Notes: a model not told the origin generated them from the letters alone. A stretch of DNA of 64,000 nt from Vitis vinifera (GCF_030704535.1 NC_081822.1:34641501-34705500), one strand, 5' to 3'. Positions 1-11,980 are shown, counted from the first letter of the stretch. Program-made: numbers and translations.

Positions 1-819
1 GAGAGATATATACCATCTTGCCTCTAGCCTCTCCAAACCTTTCCTAATGGGATGCTTCAGGGCATGAGCAACTTGTTCTGCAAGAGGATATCCTAATCTT
101 TCTACCGTGGCCTTGAGGTGAGTGGTGGTGAAAGCAAGTGCTTCTTCAAGTATGTCCTCTCCATGAACCCTGAGATGTGCAGCTTCATACAAGCCCAGCA
201 TGCCTTGTATGTTGCTGATCAAATCCTCCTTGAAGCTACCTTTTTCATCCTTGAACTTGTGGAATATACTTGCATGAATACCACCCTTTGTACGATAAGA
301 TGGTTGCATTTTTCACCTATGCAATGATAATTTATTCCTGGGTCTCTTACCACATGAAATATTGTACCCTTGTTGTCTCAGTAGTCGAAATTGAAGAGCA
401 ATATTATAGAGATCATCATCTGTATCATCGGCATCATGAAACCTATCATAAATATGTTGTAATGATTCTTCTATCTCTCTTTCAAAGTGGTATGCCACCC
501 CAAGCCGTTGCACTGCATCAATGAAGTTCAGCAATTGGGAAGGGTTACCGGCAGCAGCCATTAACTCCCTTCTGACTTCCTCTTTCAGATCTTCAACTTG
601 CTTCTCTTTGCAAGCACGTGTATCCTGTACCAACAAATTTTACCAATTAACACATTGATAAACCATTAAACTTGACACATATTTTCATTGAATTACCTCA
701 TCTTCGGGAGTGTAGGCAATGAATTGATCACCCCAAATGCTAGGGTGAAACTCTGCCATTGGGCGGTGCTCGGGTTTAGGAATTTGGACGAGAGGACACG
801 TTGAGACTTGAATAGACAT
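1..819 (-). pseudogene. TPS-1: 5' part of a sesquiterpene synthase (TPS-a) with a damaged exon-3 acceptor
   Basis: Exons read on the minus strand are exon 1 at 697-819 (41 codons), exon 2 at 351-624 (274 bp) and exon 3 from about 269 to beyond base 1. Exon sizes and phases equal those of the intact TPS-5. The ATG at 819 was chosen because an upstream in-frame ATG (894) lies directly beside the TATA box and should not be transcribed. Exon 1 carries the RPx8W form of the N-terminal RRx8W motif. Exon 2 has the conserved RLGVAYHFE stretch. The exon-3 acceptor, CAG|GTATATTC in paralogues, is CAA|GTATATTC here, so the nearest AG is one base downstream and would shift the frame. Exons 4-7, including the DDxxD motif, are outside the window. 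This copy is nearly identical to TPS-5 (base 1 aligns with 30956). It is probably non-functional, although another acceptor cannot be excluded. Confidence 0.75.
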
Positions 820-896
820 GCTACTTGGAACAATGATAGAACACCCTAAATGATGAATTGGCAAGTATGAGCGGAATAGCTTGGCAAGCTCCATAG

Positions 897-904
897 TATT
901 TATA
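897..904 (-). promoter_or_regulatory. TATA box of TPS-1
   Basis: TATAAATA on the minus strand, 78 bp upstream of the ATG. It lies in a block conserved in all copies of this subfamily (CCGCCC-TATAAATA-CTATGG). The expected start site about 30 bp downstream leaves a 5' leader of roughly 45 nt. Confidence 0.7.
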
Positions 905-2681
905 GGGCGGAACTTTCAGTGTCATTGGAGGAATTTTCTTTATTATTTTCAAAAAATATTATTAAAAAATAGTTATTTGAAAAATAAATATAATAATACC
1001 ATATTTATGTCTATTATTTTATTTTTAAATTAAATCGGCTATTCGAAACACCAATTTTTTTTTATATTAAACTTAATTTTTAATAAAACAAATTTATTAT
1101 TTGTAATCATATTCTCAAAAATGAATTCATTTAAAATTCTTATCTTTTCAATAAAATAAAAAATAAAAAATAAGTTGGGCATGAAATCCTAATTTATGGT
1201 AGAATTATTTTTGATAGAACAAATTTTAAAAAGTTTCTCTACCATGCAAAAAGTAATGCAGTGGTTGTATATTGTTGAAAAGCTATTTGGATCAGTTTGG
1301 GGCACATGGTGAGTATCAGTTTGGGCTGCAGAAAAGTTTTTATGCAGTGGTTGTATATTTTTTATGTAGTGAATTTGTTTAACAGAGAAAACGCTGGCGT
1401 GATTGAACTTCTCATCTTCCTTGCCAATGCAATTCACGTGTAGGATTGACATATCAAATCAAACTTTTCGACATACAAATCTTTTAAAATTTGGAAAACT
1501 TTTCTACAAAATGTTGACTAATTCTTAAAAGTTAAAACCCCATCTATCAATACCAATTAATTTTGTAGATTATTCTAAAGAGACTCTTGGTTCTATTTAA
1601 TAAATGAAAATGACGTTTAAATAACCCTAAATTGTTACCATGAGAGCAAAATGTGTAGTAGTTCCAAGTGAAAAAACTTCCTGCAATTTCTTTACATTGA
1701 AAAAAAAAAAAGGTTATTAAGAAAATGTGAGAATATGTGAATTTAAATAATCTTTTTGTGAAATTTTATGTTTAATTTGAAAATTATTTACAAGAGTGAT
1801 TTGATTCAATAGATCGAATATTCTCTAAATAGGTTCATGATTTTCTTTTTTGTTAATATCCTTTAGAAAATAACTAGTAATTTTTTGTTATTAAGAATTG
1901 AAGGTCGTGGGACATACCAGCACCATAGTTGAGTGCTATGGTGCTGTCATTCATGGGCGGCACTGTCATTCAGTGGGTCAGTGGTTGTATGTTGTTGAAA
2001 ATTAAGCATGTGAAACTTGGTTTAATTTGGGGCCCATGATAAGAAACATTTGTGGTTAGAAGAGACTGAAGACAAGAAAAATACTGGTCTTCAATAGTCT
2101 CTGGCTAAGTTCCCTCAAAAAATCCGAACAAGTCATTATTATTAGGTATGCCTCGAATCAAATTATTGTCCTAGCAGTCGAAAATTCAACTCCTAACAAT
2201 TTTAGTATATAAATTATAAATATAAAGTAATAATTTCTCAGTTTTGAAAAAAATCATAATGATATTGATCTATATTTGCAAAGAAAGCAAAAAATAATAT
2301 CCAATTTCATCAATTATACCTATCGAAATATGTAGAAATCCATTCAAATTTATATCATGTTTCTAATTGCAAAACATCCTTTTCTAGACTCAGTAGCTAT
2401 TTTTTAACGAATGATATTAGAAGTGCTTGATTTTATTATTTATTTATTATTTTTTGAATTTTGAGGTGATTACCTAGGTGGTGAGTTTGTGGTGTGGCCA
2501 TTGTCTAGCTAGTAGGACTCGTTTTTGCACAATGCTCATCATTTTAATTATAAATAAATAAATTTAATGAATTTATTTTGAGTTTTTTTATACAACATTG
2601 AATTAATAACAAAAGATAAAAATAATAATACTAATAAATAAATAAATAAAAACATAGCAAGTGTCCATACGAGAAAATGAG
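905..2681. other. TPS-1 upstream flank, non-coding, shared with the other TPS copies
   Basis: AT-rich sequence with no supportable gene. Bases 905-1860 match the upstream flanks of TPS-2 (from 8094), TPS-5 (from 31858) and TPS-6 (from 44304), including a recurrent ACCATGCAAAAAGT segment. Bases 1900-2460 match 33490-34080, and from about 2300 on they match 45930 onward. Relative to the TPS-5 flank, about 0.7 kb is missing near 1890. Short ORFs here are not conserved as proteins. Confidence 0.6.
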
Positions 2682-2689
2682 CTTTTAAA

Positions 2690-3191
2690 TAGGGATGACA
2701 ACAAGATGGAGGATGGATCGCCGCCCCCATCTCAACCTCGTCCTGTTTATTCAAAATAATTCTTATCCTTATCCTATTTTAAAAATTAAACCGAACAGAG
2801 CGGGGCGGGACGGGTATGAGAAATTCCCATACTCGTCCCGCCCCGCCTCGTTTAACTTTTTTTTTTAAATTACTTTTAAAAATTTTAATTATATTAAAAT
2901 AAATATATTTTATAAATAATTAAATTATTATTTTTTTATAACTTATTTTATTAAAAAATATTTTATTATTATCTATATATTAAAAATAGTAAAATAAAAA
3001 TTAATTTAATTTAATTTTAAAAATTAATTTTATATATAATCGAGGCGAAACGGGGTGGGACAAGGTAATACCTGAATCCATCCTAGGTTTTAAAAAAAAA
3101 CCTTAAATTTGTTCTAAATCATCTAACTAAAATTGAAATCCATCCCATTAGGGACGACTATCTGAAAAAACTCGCCCAATTGTCATCCATA
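2690..3191. mobile_element. hAT-like MITE, about 502 bp, with target-site duplication
   Basis: The ends are imperfect inverted repeats (5' TAGGGATGACAA; 3' reverse complement TATGGATGACAA). The flanking 8-bp repeats CTTTTAAA (2682-2689) and CTTTCAAA (3192-3199) fit a target-site duplication; a 9-bp reading is possible because the next base is T. The inside is AT-rich except for a GC-rich hairpin at about 2801-2846, whose arms pair GGGGCGGGAC with GTCCCGCCCC. A second copy is at 46358-46839. The related, uninserted target is seen at 8655-8662 and 44906-44913. There is no coding capacity, so any movement would need a transposase from elsewhere. Assignment to hAT rests on TSD length and the TAGGGATG end. 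Confidence 0.7.
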
Positions 3192-3199
3192 CTTTCAAA

Positions 3200-3659
3200 T
3201 GGTAATGCATCCCATCAACAAGAAAGGTATTTAATGCTTAAGAAAAACATGCTAATGTGATTGAAAAGATAAGACAATTACAAAAGTTGAATGAATGTAT
3301 GATTGCAAAAATTTCCATGAATGTCAAGCCAAACTTTAAGATTGTGCTCAAGTAGTTAATTAAATACTATTCCTTTGTATTTTGTAATCTTATGTAAGTT
3401 ATGTTAGAACCATTGAAAAAAGGTTATTCTTTCTTCTATGAATCCGACAAGCAAAAATACTTTCTTTTCGTGAGTGATTGCTTGAGTTACACGATCATGA
3501 CTAGTTTTGAGTCCCAATTTTTAATCCTTAGATGATCTTATGAGTCTTAGTACAATGGATTTCATAGGCTTTTCTTGTACTCTTCCAAAAGAAGCCTTTG
3601 AAAATGAGTTGTTATGGGCTTATGCAATGAAGAATGATTTTCTTACGAAAAAAATTTGT
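3200..3659. other. Non-coding spacer
   Basis: No gene seen. This stretch is collinear with 46848-47300 downstream of the second MITE copy, so it belongs to the same duplicated spacer. Confidence 0.5.
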
Positions 3660-4880
3660 ACTTCTATGCATAGAATAAAATTTTATTAATAAATTTATTT
3701 ATTATAATTCCAGTTCCCTTTTCTATCCTTATTTGCATTAATTATTGTTTGAGCATTCAAGCCTCTATCACTTACATTATATATGACTTAGATACATTAA
3801 GAGTTACATAAAATATTCAAGTTATAGGTTCTTTACAAAATGATAATTAAGTACTTTCTAGTTAGTTAAAAAATTTGGGTAATCTATTAGAGATTGTAAT
3901 GAACTATCTTCTAATGAGATGGATGATTTGTCTTGGTTATCAGAATGATTTTCTCATGGGTAATGCATTGATATATATAGTTACACATTGAATAAGAACT
4001 TCAATGAATTATAATATTGACTATAAGATAGTCATGATTCACCAAACATGAACTCTCAACTTTGAAAAAAATATTAAGTTAGTATTGAAGTCTTCAATGA
4101 CTTGAACCTATGAATGAGACATTGAGATGGTTATATATTCCTTAAGGATTGAGTCGCTCTTCATTAAGGAATGTGACAACAGGTATTCTTAATATAGACC
4201 CCATGATATCTTATGGGTGATCCTAAGAACATATAATTAGGAAAACTATAGACATCGTATTCTTTGACCTGAATTCGATATATGTTTTCACAAAATTAGA
4301 GTATGTTAATTGATCACATAATAAGAGGATCTAAATTTCAAGGATTAAAAATGTAATTTTGAGAAGTTGATAGCATATACTTTGTTAGATTACAAACATT
4401 AATTCATGAAGAGTTTTCATATAGTGGATAGTAGGTCATGCACCCAAGTTTATATTATCTTCTAATATCATAGGGTATTAAAGTGAATGTTGAGTTCTTT
4501 TCAGAATTTAATTTAGTGGGAGCCAATATTTGTTGAGATAAAGCCCTAAAAAGCAAAACATTTTGTGACTAATTTTAGATTAATTAATTAACTTGTTTAT
4601 TTATCATTATAGTTCCATTTATTATTATTTATTTATTTATTGCATTAATTCTTTATCAAAGCATCCAAACCTATATATCACTTGTATTGTACATGAGCTT
4701 GGTGCGTTAGAAGTTACATAGAAGATATAAGTTATTTATTCTCTGGAATGTGATAAGTGATTCATAATTGATTTATGAATTTGGGCAATCCATCAAAGAC
4801 TGTGGTACATAACTTCCTAATTAGAGAGATAACTTGTTTTAGTTATCATGATGGTTTTGTCATGATAAGCAATATTGCAT
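3660..4880 (+). repeat. Pair of diverged direct repeats resembling LTRs of a non-autonomous Copia-type element
   Basis: Two segments, about 3680-4515 and about 4531-4880, are recognisably alike and in the same orientation: shared GTTCC and GCATTAATT runs, then ACAT-GA-TTAG, then TTATCA-GATGGTTTT. Just before the second unit is a polypurine-like GTGGGAG followed by TGTTGAGATAAAGCCC, the usual look of a Copia 3' LTR boundary. No gag-pol sequence separates them. The second unit is cut short near 4880. The same pair occurs more completely at about 47300-48975. Family assignment is inference. Confidence 0.4.
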
Positions 4881-5604
4881 TGTTTTTTTATTAATATCAA
4901 TATTGTATTGTGGAAAGAGAAGAAAATAGATATTATGTTCGTTTTTAAGAACAAATTTTTTTAAAAAAAATTCCAAACAAGATTTGGAGTTCCATTTAGT
5001 TTTTTTTTTCTAGGTAGTTTTAAATCAACCATAGTTAATGTCGGTTATAAAGCCTAAAAATAGTTAGCCATGGGTAGTTATAAAGCAAGTTGGAAGAAGT
5101 AATTATGTAATATTTGAATAAGAAAAAGTGATGGAATAGAATAAAAGTTTTAAATTGTCCTCAATTTTTATCTTCTTTGTAATTTTGTATGTTTCTCAGT
5201 TAACCCATTACTCCGATAAAATGGTATTAGAGCTTCCACATGCCCAACAATTTGTGTTAATAAATTGTAAATTCCTTTTCATAACCATGTCAATTGTTGT
5301 TGTATATATGTTCCATTTCCTATGTCATAGGCCACAGTTGATCTAGAAAATGTTTATGGACCAAAATTTCAACCTATAAATATATTGAACCTGAAATATC
5401 TGTATTTTCACACCTAAAATTGTAGAAACCATAAACTTATAAAATAATAAGTTCATTCAATTGTTTTTCATGCAAATGTACAGAAATTTTCACAAAATTA
5501 ATTAGTAAGACTCTAAATAAGAACGGAATAGAAGCAAACAGAAGATGTAATGTCTCTCTCACACACCTTATTACAATGATTTATTATAAATAACGTCCAT
5601 TTGA
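4881..5604. other. Non-coding spacer between TPS-1 upstream flank and TPS-2 3' end
   Basis: Bases 4890-4960 match 49930-50000. Bases 4970-5100 then match the 38790-38900 / 53130-53240 segment of the tandem blocks, so an internal deletion has joined two distant parts of the spacer. From about 5555 the sequence matches the TPS 3' flank, including an AATAAA signal on the minus strand near 5580. No gene is visible. Confidence 0.5.
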
Positions 5605-8004
5605 TCATATTATGGGGTCAATGAGCACAGATCCAATATTATCCTCCATCACTTTCCCAACATGTGTGTAGCCATCTCCCTCCTTGTAAATGACATCCAT
5701 GACTCGTGAAAGATTGAGAACACGAGTAAGGAGAGGCATTGGAACAGCAGTAGGTTTGAGGCATTCCTGGTTAATGTCCATCCATACATTCACAATTTGG
5801 TTGTGAAACTCTCTCTTGCTCAAACTGAATGTATATTAATACAAAAGTTAATAACCTATAACTAACTGATTGGGCTAAGCCCACCACTTCAACTATGTTT
5901 GGTTCTAGAAAAATTTAAAGGAAAATGTAAGAGAAATAAAATAGAAAGAAAAAATGGAATGAAAAAAAAAATTAAAGGAATATAAAAAATAGATTTAAAG
6001 TTAATAAATTATTTTTATTTATTACCTTGAACTCATTTTATTTATTTTAACTCATTGATACGAGGATTAAATAATTTTAAAATGTATAAGTTTTTTATTA
6101 CTTTTAATTATATTTTATTTTCTTTCATATTTTTTTATAAGATAATCCAATGTAAGAAAATCATTACTTTTAATTTCTTTTTCTTAATACTTTACCAAAA
6201 TAAAAAATAACCTTCAATTTCCTGTCTTTGGAGGCAAACACATGTACATTGACCATACCGTATGTGATTTCATGTCATCCATGAACCTTGCAATTACAGT
6301 TGAAGCTCTAATAATCTTAGGATCCCTAATCACCCAATCAAAGGCCTCCTTTGATGCGATTTCTCCCATTCCGATGAAAGACGAGGTTGCAAGCAAGGAG
6401 TAACCTGAGCATGATAGTGCAACACTCATATACTCTTCCATTGTTGGAATGTGTTGTTCGTGGAACCATTTTGCCTCAGCAAAGTAAGCCCGAACTTGAT
6501 TCTTCATCTGAAGACCATTCATCCAAGTTATATCCATGCATATATGAGACTAAATGAATGAAATAAAATGCTGAGTTAGAGATGTCCTACTGCTTCTATC
6601 GCATAGTGAACCCGATATTGGTATCTTTCTTTCTCCATCTCTTCCTCAATTTCTTTGTACACATCTAAGAGTGCCACAAAGAAGAGTTTCATATATTCTG
6701 GAAGGTGATCTATGCTGTTAATATCCCACCTGAAAATAAAATACGTAACCCTGATTAAAGTATGTATAAATACATATATGAAACCTCTCAATGGCTTCTG
6801 TGAAGTGCTTTATTTCTTCAAGTGTGCCATATGCATCATAGATATCGTCTATAACCGTAGTCATGACAATTATTTTGGTTAAAATTCGTATAGCCCATAA
6901 ATATTGAGGCTCAAAATACACCCCAACTATCCAAAAGTAGCCTTCCACCAATCTATCTCGAGCAAAAGGTAGCTTTGTAGCGAAGTCTAATTTTTTCCAC
7001 CACCTAAAATACATTAATGTGATCAGCATACAACAAACAGATAAGAATGAACAAGTGCATGTGGGGTGATTTAAAAACCAACCTTGCAAGATTGCTTAAC
7101 TCTTCTTTGTGCAGTGACTGCACTAGATTGAAATCTAATTTTGCCAGCTTTAGCAAAGTTTTATCATGGAAAGCTTCATCTTGGTAGATAGATATATACC
7201 ATCTTGCCTCTAGCCTCTCCAAACCTTTCCTAATGGGCCGCTTCAGGGCATGAGCAACTTGTTCTGCAAGAGGGTATCCTAAACTTTCTACCATGGCCTT
7301 GAGGTGAGTGGTGGAGAAAGCAAGTGCTTCTTCAAGTATGTTCTCTCCATGAATCCTGAGATGTGCAGCTTCATACAAGCCCAGCATGCCTTGTATGTTG
7401 CTGATCAAATCCTCCTTGAAGCTACCTTTTTCGTCCTTGAACTTGTTGAATATACCTGCATAATAACACCCTTTGTACGATAAGACGGTTGCATTTTTTA
7501 CTTATGCAATGATAATTGATTCTCTGGTCTCTTACCACATGAAATATTGTACCCTTGTTGTCTCAGTAGTCGAAATCGAAGAGCAATATTATAGAGATCA
7601 TCATTTGTATCATCGGCATCATGAAATCTATCATAAATATGTTGTAATGATTCTTCTATCTCTCTTTCAAAGTGGTATGCCACCCCAAGCCGTTGCACCG
7701 CATCAATGAAGTTCAACAATTGGGAAGGGTTACCAGCAGCAGCCATTAACTCCCTTCTCACCTCCTCTTTCAGATCTTCAACCTGCTTCTCTTTGCAGGC
7801 ACGTGAAACCTGTACCAACAAATTTTACCAATTAACACATTGAGAAGCCATTAACCTTGACACATATTTTCATTGAATTACCTCATCTTCCGGAGTGTAG
7901 GTAATGAATAAGTCACCCCAAATATTAGGGTGAAACTTCGCCCTAGGGCGATTTTCGGGTTTAGGAATTTGGACGAGAGGACATTCTGAGACTTGAGTAG
8001 ACAT
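5605..8004 (-). pseudogene. TPS-2: full-length seven-exon sesquiterpene synthase broken by a 71-bp deletion in exon 7
   Basis: Exons (minus): 7882-8004, 7536-7809, 7083-7455, 6785-7003, 6591-6729, 6259-6507 and 5605-5824, all with GT-AG borders. Exons 1-6 have exactly the TPS-5 lengths (123, 274, 373, 219, 139, 249) and stay open. They carry RPx8W, RDR and the metal-binding DDIYD (residues 309-313); the NSE/DTE motif reads DDMKSHTFE across the exon 6/7 border. Exon 7 is 220 bp instead of 291. After the third residue (FEQ), about 75 bp are replaced by four bases, shifting the frame to a stop at 5771-5773, so a spliced product would be about 476 residues. Past the break, the C-terminal sequence ([20 protein letters not shown]) is still clear in another frame. 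The product is probably inactive or unstable, because the lost helices help form the active-site pocket. Intron 6 also carries an insertion. Confidence 0.85.
5898..6215. mobile_element. Probable small non-autonomous insertion in TPS-2 intron 6
   Basis: TPS-2 intron 6 is 434 bp, against 208 bp in TPS-5. The extra AT-rich sequence starts near CTATGTTTGGTTCTAGAAAA and has no TPS-5 counterpart. Similar TTTGGTT-type ends occur at 39167 (CTATGTTTGCTTCTCGGGAA) and, inverted, at about 60810-60826 (GAAACCAAACACGG). Precise borders and a target duplication were not resolved. Confidence 0.35.
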
Positions 8005-8085
8005 GCTACTTCCTTAGAACAATGAAAGAACACCCTGAATGATGAATTGGCAAGTATGAGCGAAATGGCTTGGCAAGCTCCATAG

Positions 8086-8093
8086 TATTTATA
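8086..8093 (-). promoter_or_regulatory. TATA box of TPS-2
   Basis: TATAAATA on the minus strand, 82 bp upstream of the ATG at 8004, in the same conserved context as TPS-1. Confidence 0.65.
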
Positions 8094-11000
8094 GGGCGGA
8101 ACTTTCAGAGTCATTTGAGGAATTTTCTTTATTATTTTCAAAAAATATTATTAAAAAATAGTTATTTGAAAAATAAATATAATAATACCATATTTATGTC
8201 TATTATCTTATTTTTAAATTAAATCGTCCATTTAAAAGGCCAATTTATTTTTTATATTAAACTTATTTTTTAATAAAACAAATTTATTATTTGTAATCGT
8301 CTTCTCAAAAATGAATTCATTTAAAATTTTTATCTTTTTAATAAATAAATAAAAAAGTTGGGCATGAAATCCTAATTTATGGTAGAATTATTCTTGATAG
8401 AACATTTTAAAAAGTTTCTCTACCATGCAAAAAGTCATGCAGTGGTTGTATATTGTTGAAAACCAATTTGGATCAGTTTGGGGCACATGGTGAGTATCAG
8501 TTTGGCCTGCCGATAAGTTTTTTATGTGGTCATTAATCAATATCTAGCTAGAAGGCTTCATCTTCCACTATGCACGTGTAGTGAATTTGTTTAGTATTGA
8601 ATTGATACTGAGAAATAGCAAAAAAAGAAAAACGTGTCGATATGAGAAAATGGGCTTTGAAATGGTAATGGATGTCATCAATATCAATCCTGGGTTATTT
8701 AACAGAGAAAAAACGCTGGCGTGATTAAACTTCTCAGCTTCCTTGCCAATGCAATTCACGTGTAGGAAGAGACATATCAAGTCGTACTTCCACATACAAA
8801 TCTTTTAAGATTTGGGAAACTTTTCTACAAAATTTTGTCTAATTCTTAAAAGTTAAAACCCCATCTATCAATACCAATTAATTTTGTAGATTATTCTAAA
8901 GAAACTCTTGATTCTGTTTAATAAATGAAGATGATGTTTAAATAACCCCAAATTATTACCATGAGAATGCAATATGTCTAGTAGTTCCAAGTAAAAAAAC
9001 TTTCTGCAATTTCTTTACATCGAAAAGAAAAAAAATGTTATTAAGAAAATGTGAGAAAATGTGAATTAAAATAATCTTTTTGTGAAATTTTATGAGTTGA
9101 GTGACCATATTCACTTAATAGCATGTTACGTTTAATTTCAAAATCATTTGAGTCAAAGTTTTGTACAAGAGTTAAAAGGGTTAAGCTATTGTTATATTTT
9201 CTAAATAATCTTTGTGAATATTTCAAAATCCTTTGAGTCAAATATTTTCTAAATAACATGATTAGTGATTTTCTTTTCTCAATATCCCAAATGAATAGGT
9301 TAATGATCTTCTTTTTTGTCAATATCCTTTATAAAATCACTAATAATCTTTAAACTTTCTATGGTACTCCAAGATTGGGTTAGGGATTTAAGAGGGTGGA
9401 TTAGAGACAAAAGGCAACGACTCACTCTCTAACATGTAAATATTGTCCATTCTGGATCTAAAAAGTCCTCATAACTTTAAAATATGTTTACAAGGTTAAA
9501 ATGATTTCAGACAAATATAATGTTTCTTTATGATTTGAGGCATCACACAACATATTTTAGCTTATAACCACTGAACTTGATATGGAGGGCAACAATTAAG
9601 ATGTTTCTCTATCTAAATAATAGAGGTGCATTCAAGGGAGTGCGATGAGATGACTATCAGTCTAATAACCAGCCACTTAGGACACTTAGAAACTATTTTT
9701 TCAATCACCAAGGGTAAATTCCCCTTCGTATATTGTCTTCCCTTACAATGCTCAGCCAGTAAACATGAGGCCTTAAAACGATTCATTTTGTTGTCATAAT
9801 TTATTGGGTTTATGACCATTTGATTGAACTTGAGGAGGTTTTCTCCACTTTCCGAGAGCCTAATGTTAACTCGGAGAATTTAAAGGAGAGGTTATTCTTT
9901 TTCTTTAAAAGGAATGGGTAAAGAATGGGTATAGCTTGAGGACAAGCAGCATTAACTCTTGAGAGAAATTACTTTTCATGAAAAGACAAGTATCTAATTT
10001 CTCCCATATGGAGAAAGACGTGGTGGGACAGTTTTAAGGACTTATTGGTTAAGTGTCCCCATCATAGTTTTGAAACATAGAGACTGATTACAAGGTTAGT
10101 TACAATTCAAAAAAACGTGCTAGGCTGATTGGAAAAGTGGGCCTAGACTGTTCAATGAGTGTGTAGATTTCCTTGCCAATGCAACTCTTCCACATGCAAT
10201 TTTTTCAAATTTGAAAAAATCTTCTACAAAATCTAATTTCTCTAATTCAATTCCTAATCATGAAAACGATTGTGCATGGAAGTTCTATTACACATAACAT
10301 CACTACAAGGAAGAAGTTGTACACATTTCAAGTAACAAAAAAAATTACTTCCAATCCATCTTAATTTTTACGAAGTTTAATTCCCATCTTTCAAAATAAA
10401 TAGGTTCTCAAATGTCATAATCACTATATATTTTCATATATATTAATGTATGTACTTATTTTTGCAATCTAAAAATTACAATTTCATTGATACATACAAT
10501 TCACTCGCTTATTATTTCATTCAACTAATTATTTGTATAGGTTTTTCGTCCTCCAAGCTAACAAAGTAATACAAGCATATGCCAAATCAAAAAAAAAAAA
10601 AAAAAAAAACTCAAGTCAACTATAATTTATATTAATGTATATTATTAAATTAAATAAAATAAATAATAAGTTGTTAAAAAGGTAACTCGTACTATATATA
10701 TTCTACATTTAGATTTTAATGCTAAGATAAAAAATTCTTCAGAAAATTTGGAAGTTTCACTTGTCATAAAAGGGCTCATAGTTGGATTATTTGGCCAACA
10801 ACAAATGTTTTTTAGGTTTTATCTTAAGAATCTATTTAAATTTATTTTTATTAATATCTAAAAGATGTTTATTCTTTTTAAATTTTAAAAAATGAACATA
10901 AACTAGGGTATTCCAAAGAGCATAGTCATTGCTCTTCTACCACAAAGTTATATTTTTCAATATATTATTCATTTATCTTTTTTTTTTTTTTAATATTTCT

Positions 11001-11689
11001 AATTTAAGATAAAACCACTATTTTTATTTATTTTTTATTGATTTTTATTCTTCTAATCATAATTTATAGTATCTTTAACTTAACTTTCTTTTCATTTATT
11101 TGCTTATCTTATAGTCTTAAAATTCAACCAAAACTCTATTAACTATTTTTAGATAAAATTAAAATTAAATTTGAAAATAGATTTAAATAAAATTATAATT
11201 TATAGTATCTTTAACTGAACTTTCTTTTCATTATCAATGTAGGTCTTCTTGTTACCATCAATATATTTATATGTTGACCCAATTTTACAAGTCAATATAA
11301 AATTATGTTAATTACTATTTTTCTCGTTAAGGTTAGTCTTTATTGATATTTGTTTTTTCAACATTGCAACCATCAAGAAATAATTTAAGCTAAAATAATA
11401 TAGTATTAGTTTATTTTGTTTAACAAGGTAATTCCATCACATAGTTGTTAAACCATGTTTTAATAAATAATTTTCATGCTCAATAAATTAATATTTAAAA
11501 TTGAATCTACTCAGCCATTTATAAAAATAATTCCCATACCCAATAAATTATTTACATAAAATAATGCAACCTAAACTAAACAATGTATAAATAAACATGT
11601 TTAAAAAAAAAAGTACTTGTCAAACAAATTCCCTTTAAATTCTTAGTAATTTATTTTGAACATGTCAAAATAGTTGAAATACTTAGTGC
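8094..11689. other. TPS-2 upstream flank and AT-rich intergenic sequence
   Basis: Bases 8094-9900 are the shared TPS upstream flank. Bases 8655-8662 hold the uninserted MITE target, and 9360-9840 match 33000-33240 and 45500-45930. Bases 9900-11690 are very AT-rich, with a poly-A run near 10590 and no gene, RNA or clear element that I can support. A short ORF at 9613-9819 recurs in three copies only because the DNA is duplicated. Confidence 0.5.
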
Positions 11690-11980
11690 CCACTTGGGGC
11701 AAGGACAGGGAAACCCACTATTAAGTAAGATGAATCCAAGGTTGAACAAAAGTTGGATTCCTTCTAAAGTGCTTCATGGGTAGAAGACATGCTTCCTATA
11801 AGAGGTTGAATATTTTCTCATTAATCATTTTCATTGTTACACTTTGGAGCTAATATACTAGTGGTTCTCTAACTGATGTAACAATAAGTCTAACTACATA
11901 ATAGATGGAGTTAGGAGGTTGAGAGTTGTTTGGATTCAGTTGGACGTGGGGTCTGCTGAGATATTATATGACTGTTATCA
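11690..11980 (-). mobile_element. 3' LTR (partial or unbounded) of the minus-strand Copia element
   Basis: On the minus strand the polypurine tract GCGGGGGG is followed directly by TGATAACAG, a standard LTR start. It follows the RNase H reading frame, whose stop codon is the first TGA of the LTR. The distal end (expected CA) and any target duplication could not be located, so the lower limit is approximate. No matching 5' LTR was found upstream. Confidence 0.55.

Noticed and set aside
118..524. Plus-strand ORFs opposite TPS exons (118-327, 270-524, and similar at 7473, 31073, 43864)
   Set aside because: They are antisense shadows of conserved TPS exons 2 and 3, several with non-ATG starts.
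685..894. N-terminal extension of TPS-1 and TPS-5 starting MELAKLF
   Set aside because: The upstream ATG lies 2-3 bp from the TATA box, ahead of the expected transcription start. The ATG at 819 (31772 in TPS-5) gives the family's normal N-terminus.
9613..9819. ORF encoding a peptide with KGRQYTKGN and VIEKIVSKCPKW, also present at 33033-33272 and 45714-45929
   Set aside because: It recurs because the flank is duplicated. The copies differ in length and ends, and there is no start context or recognised domain, so it is not called a gene.
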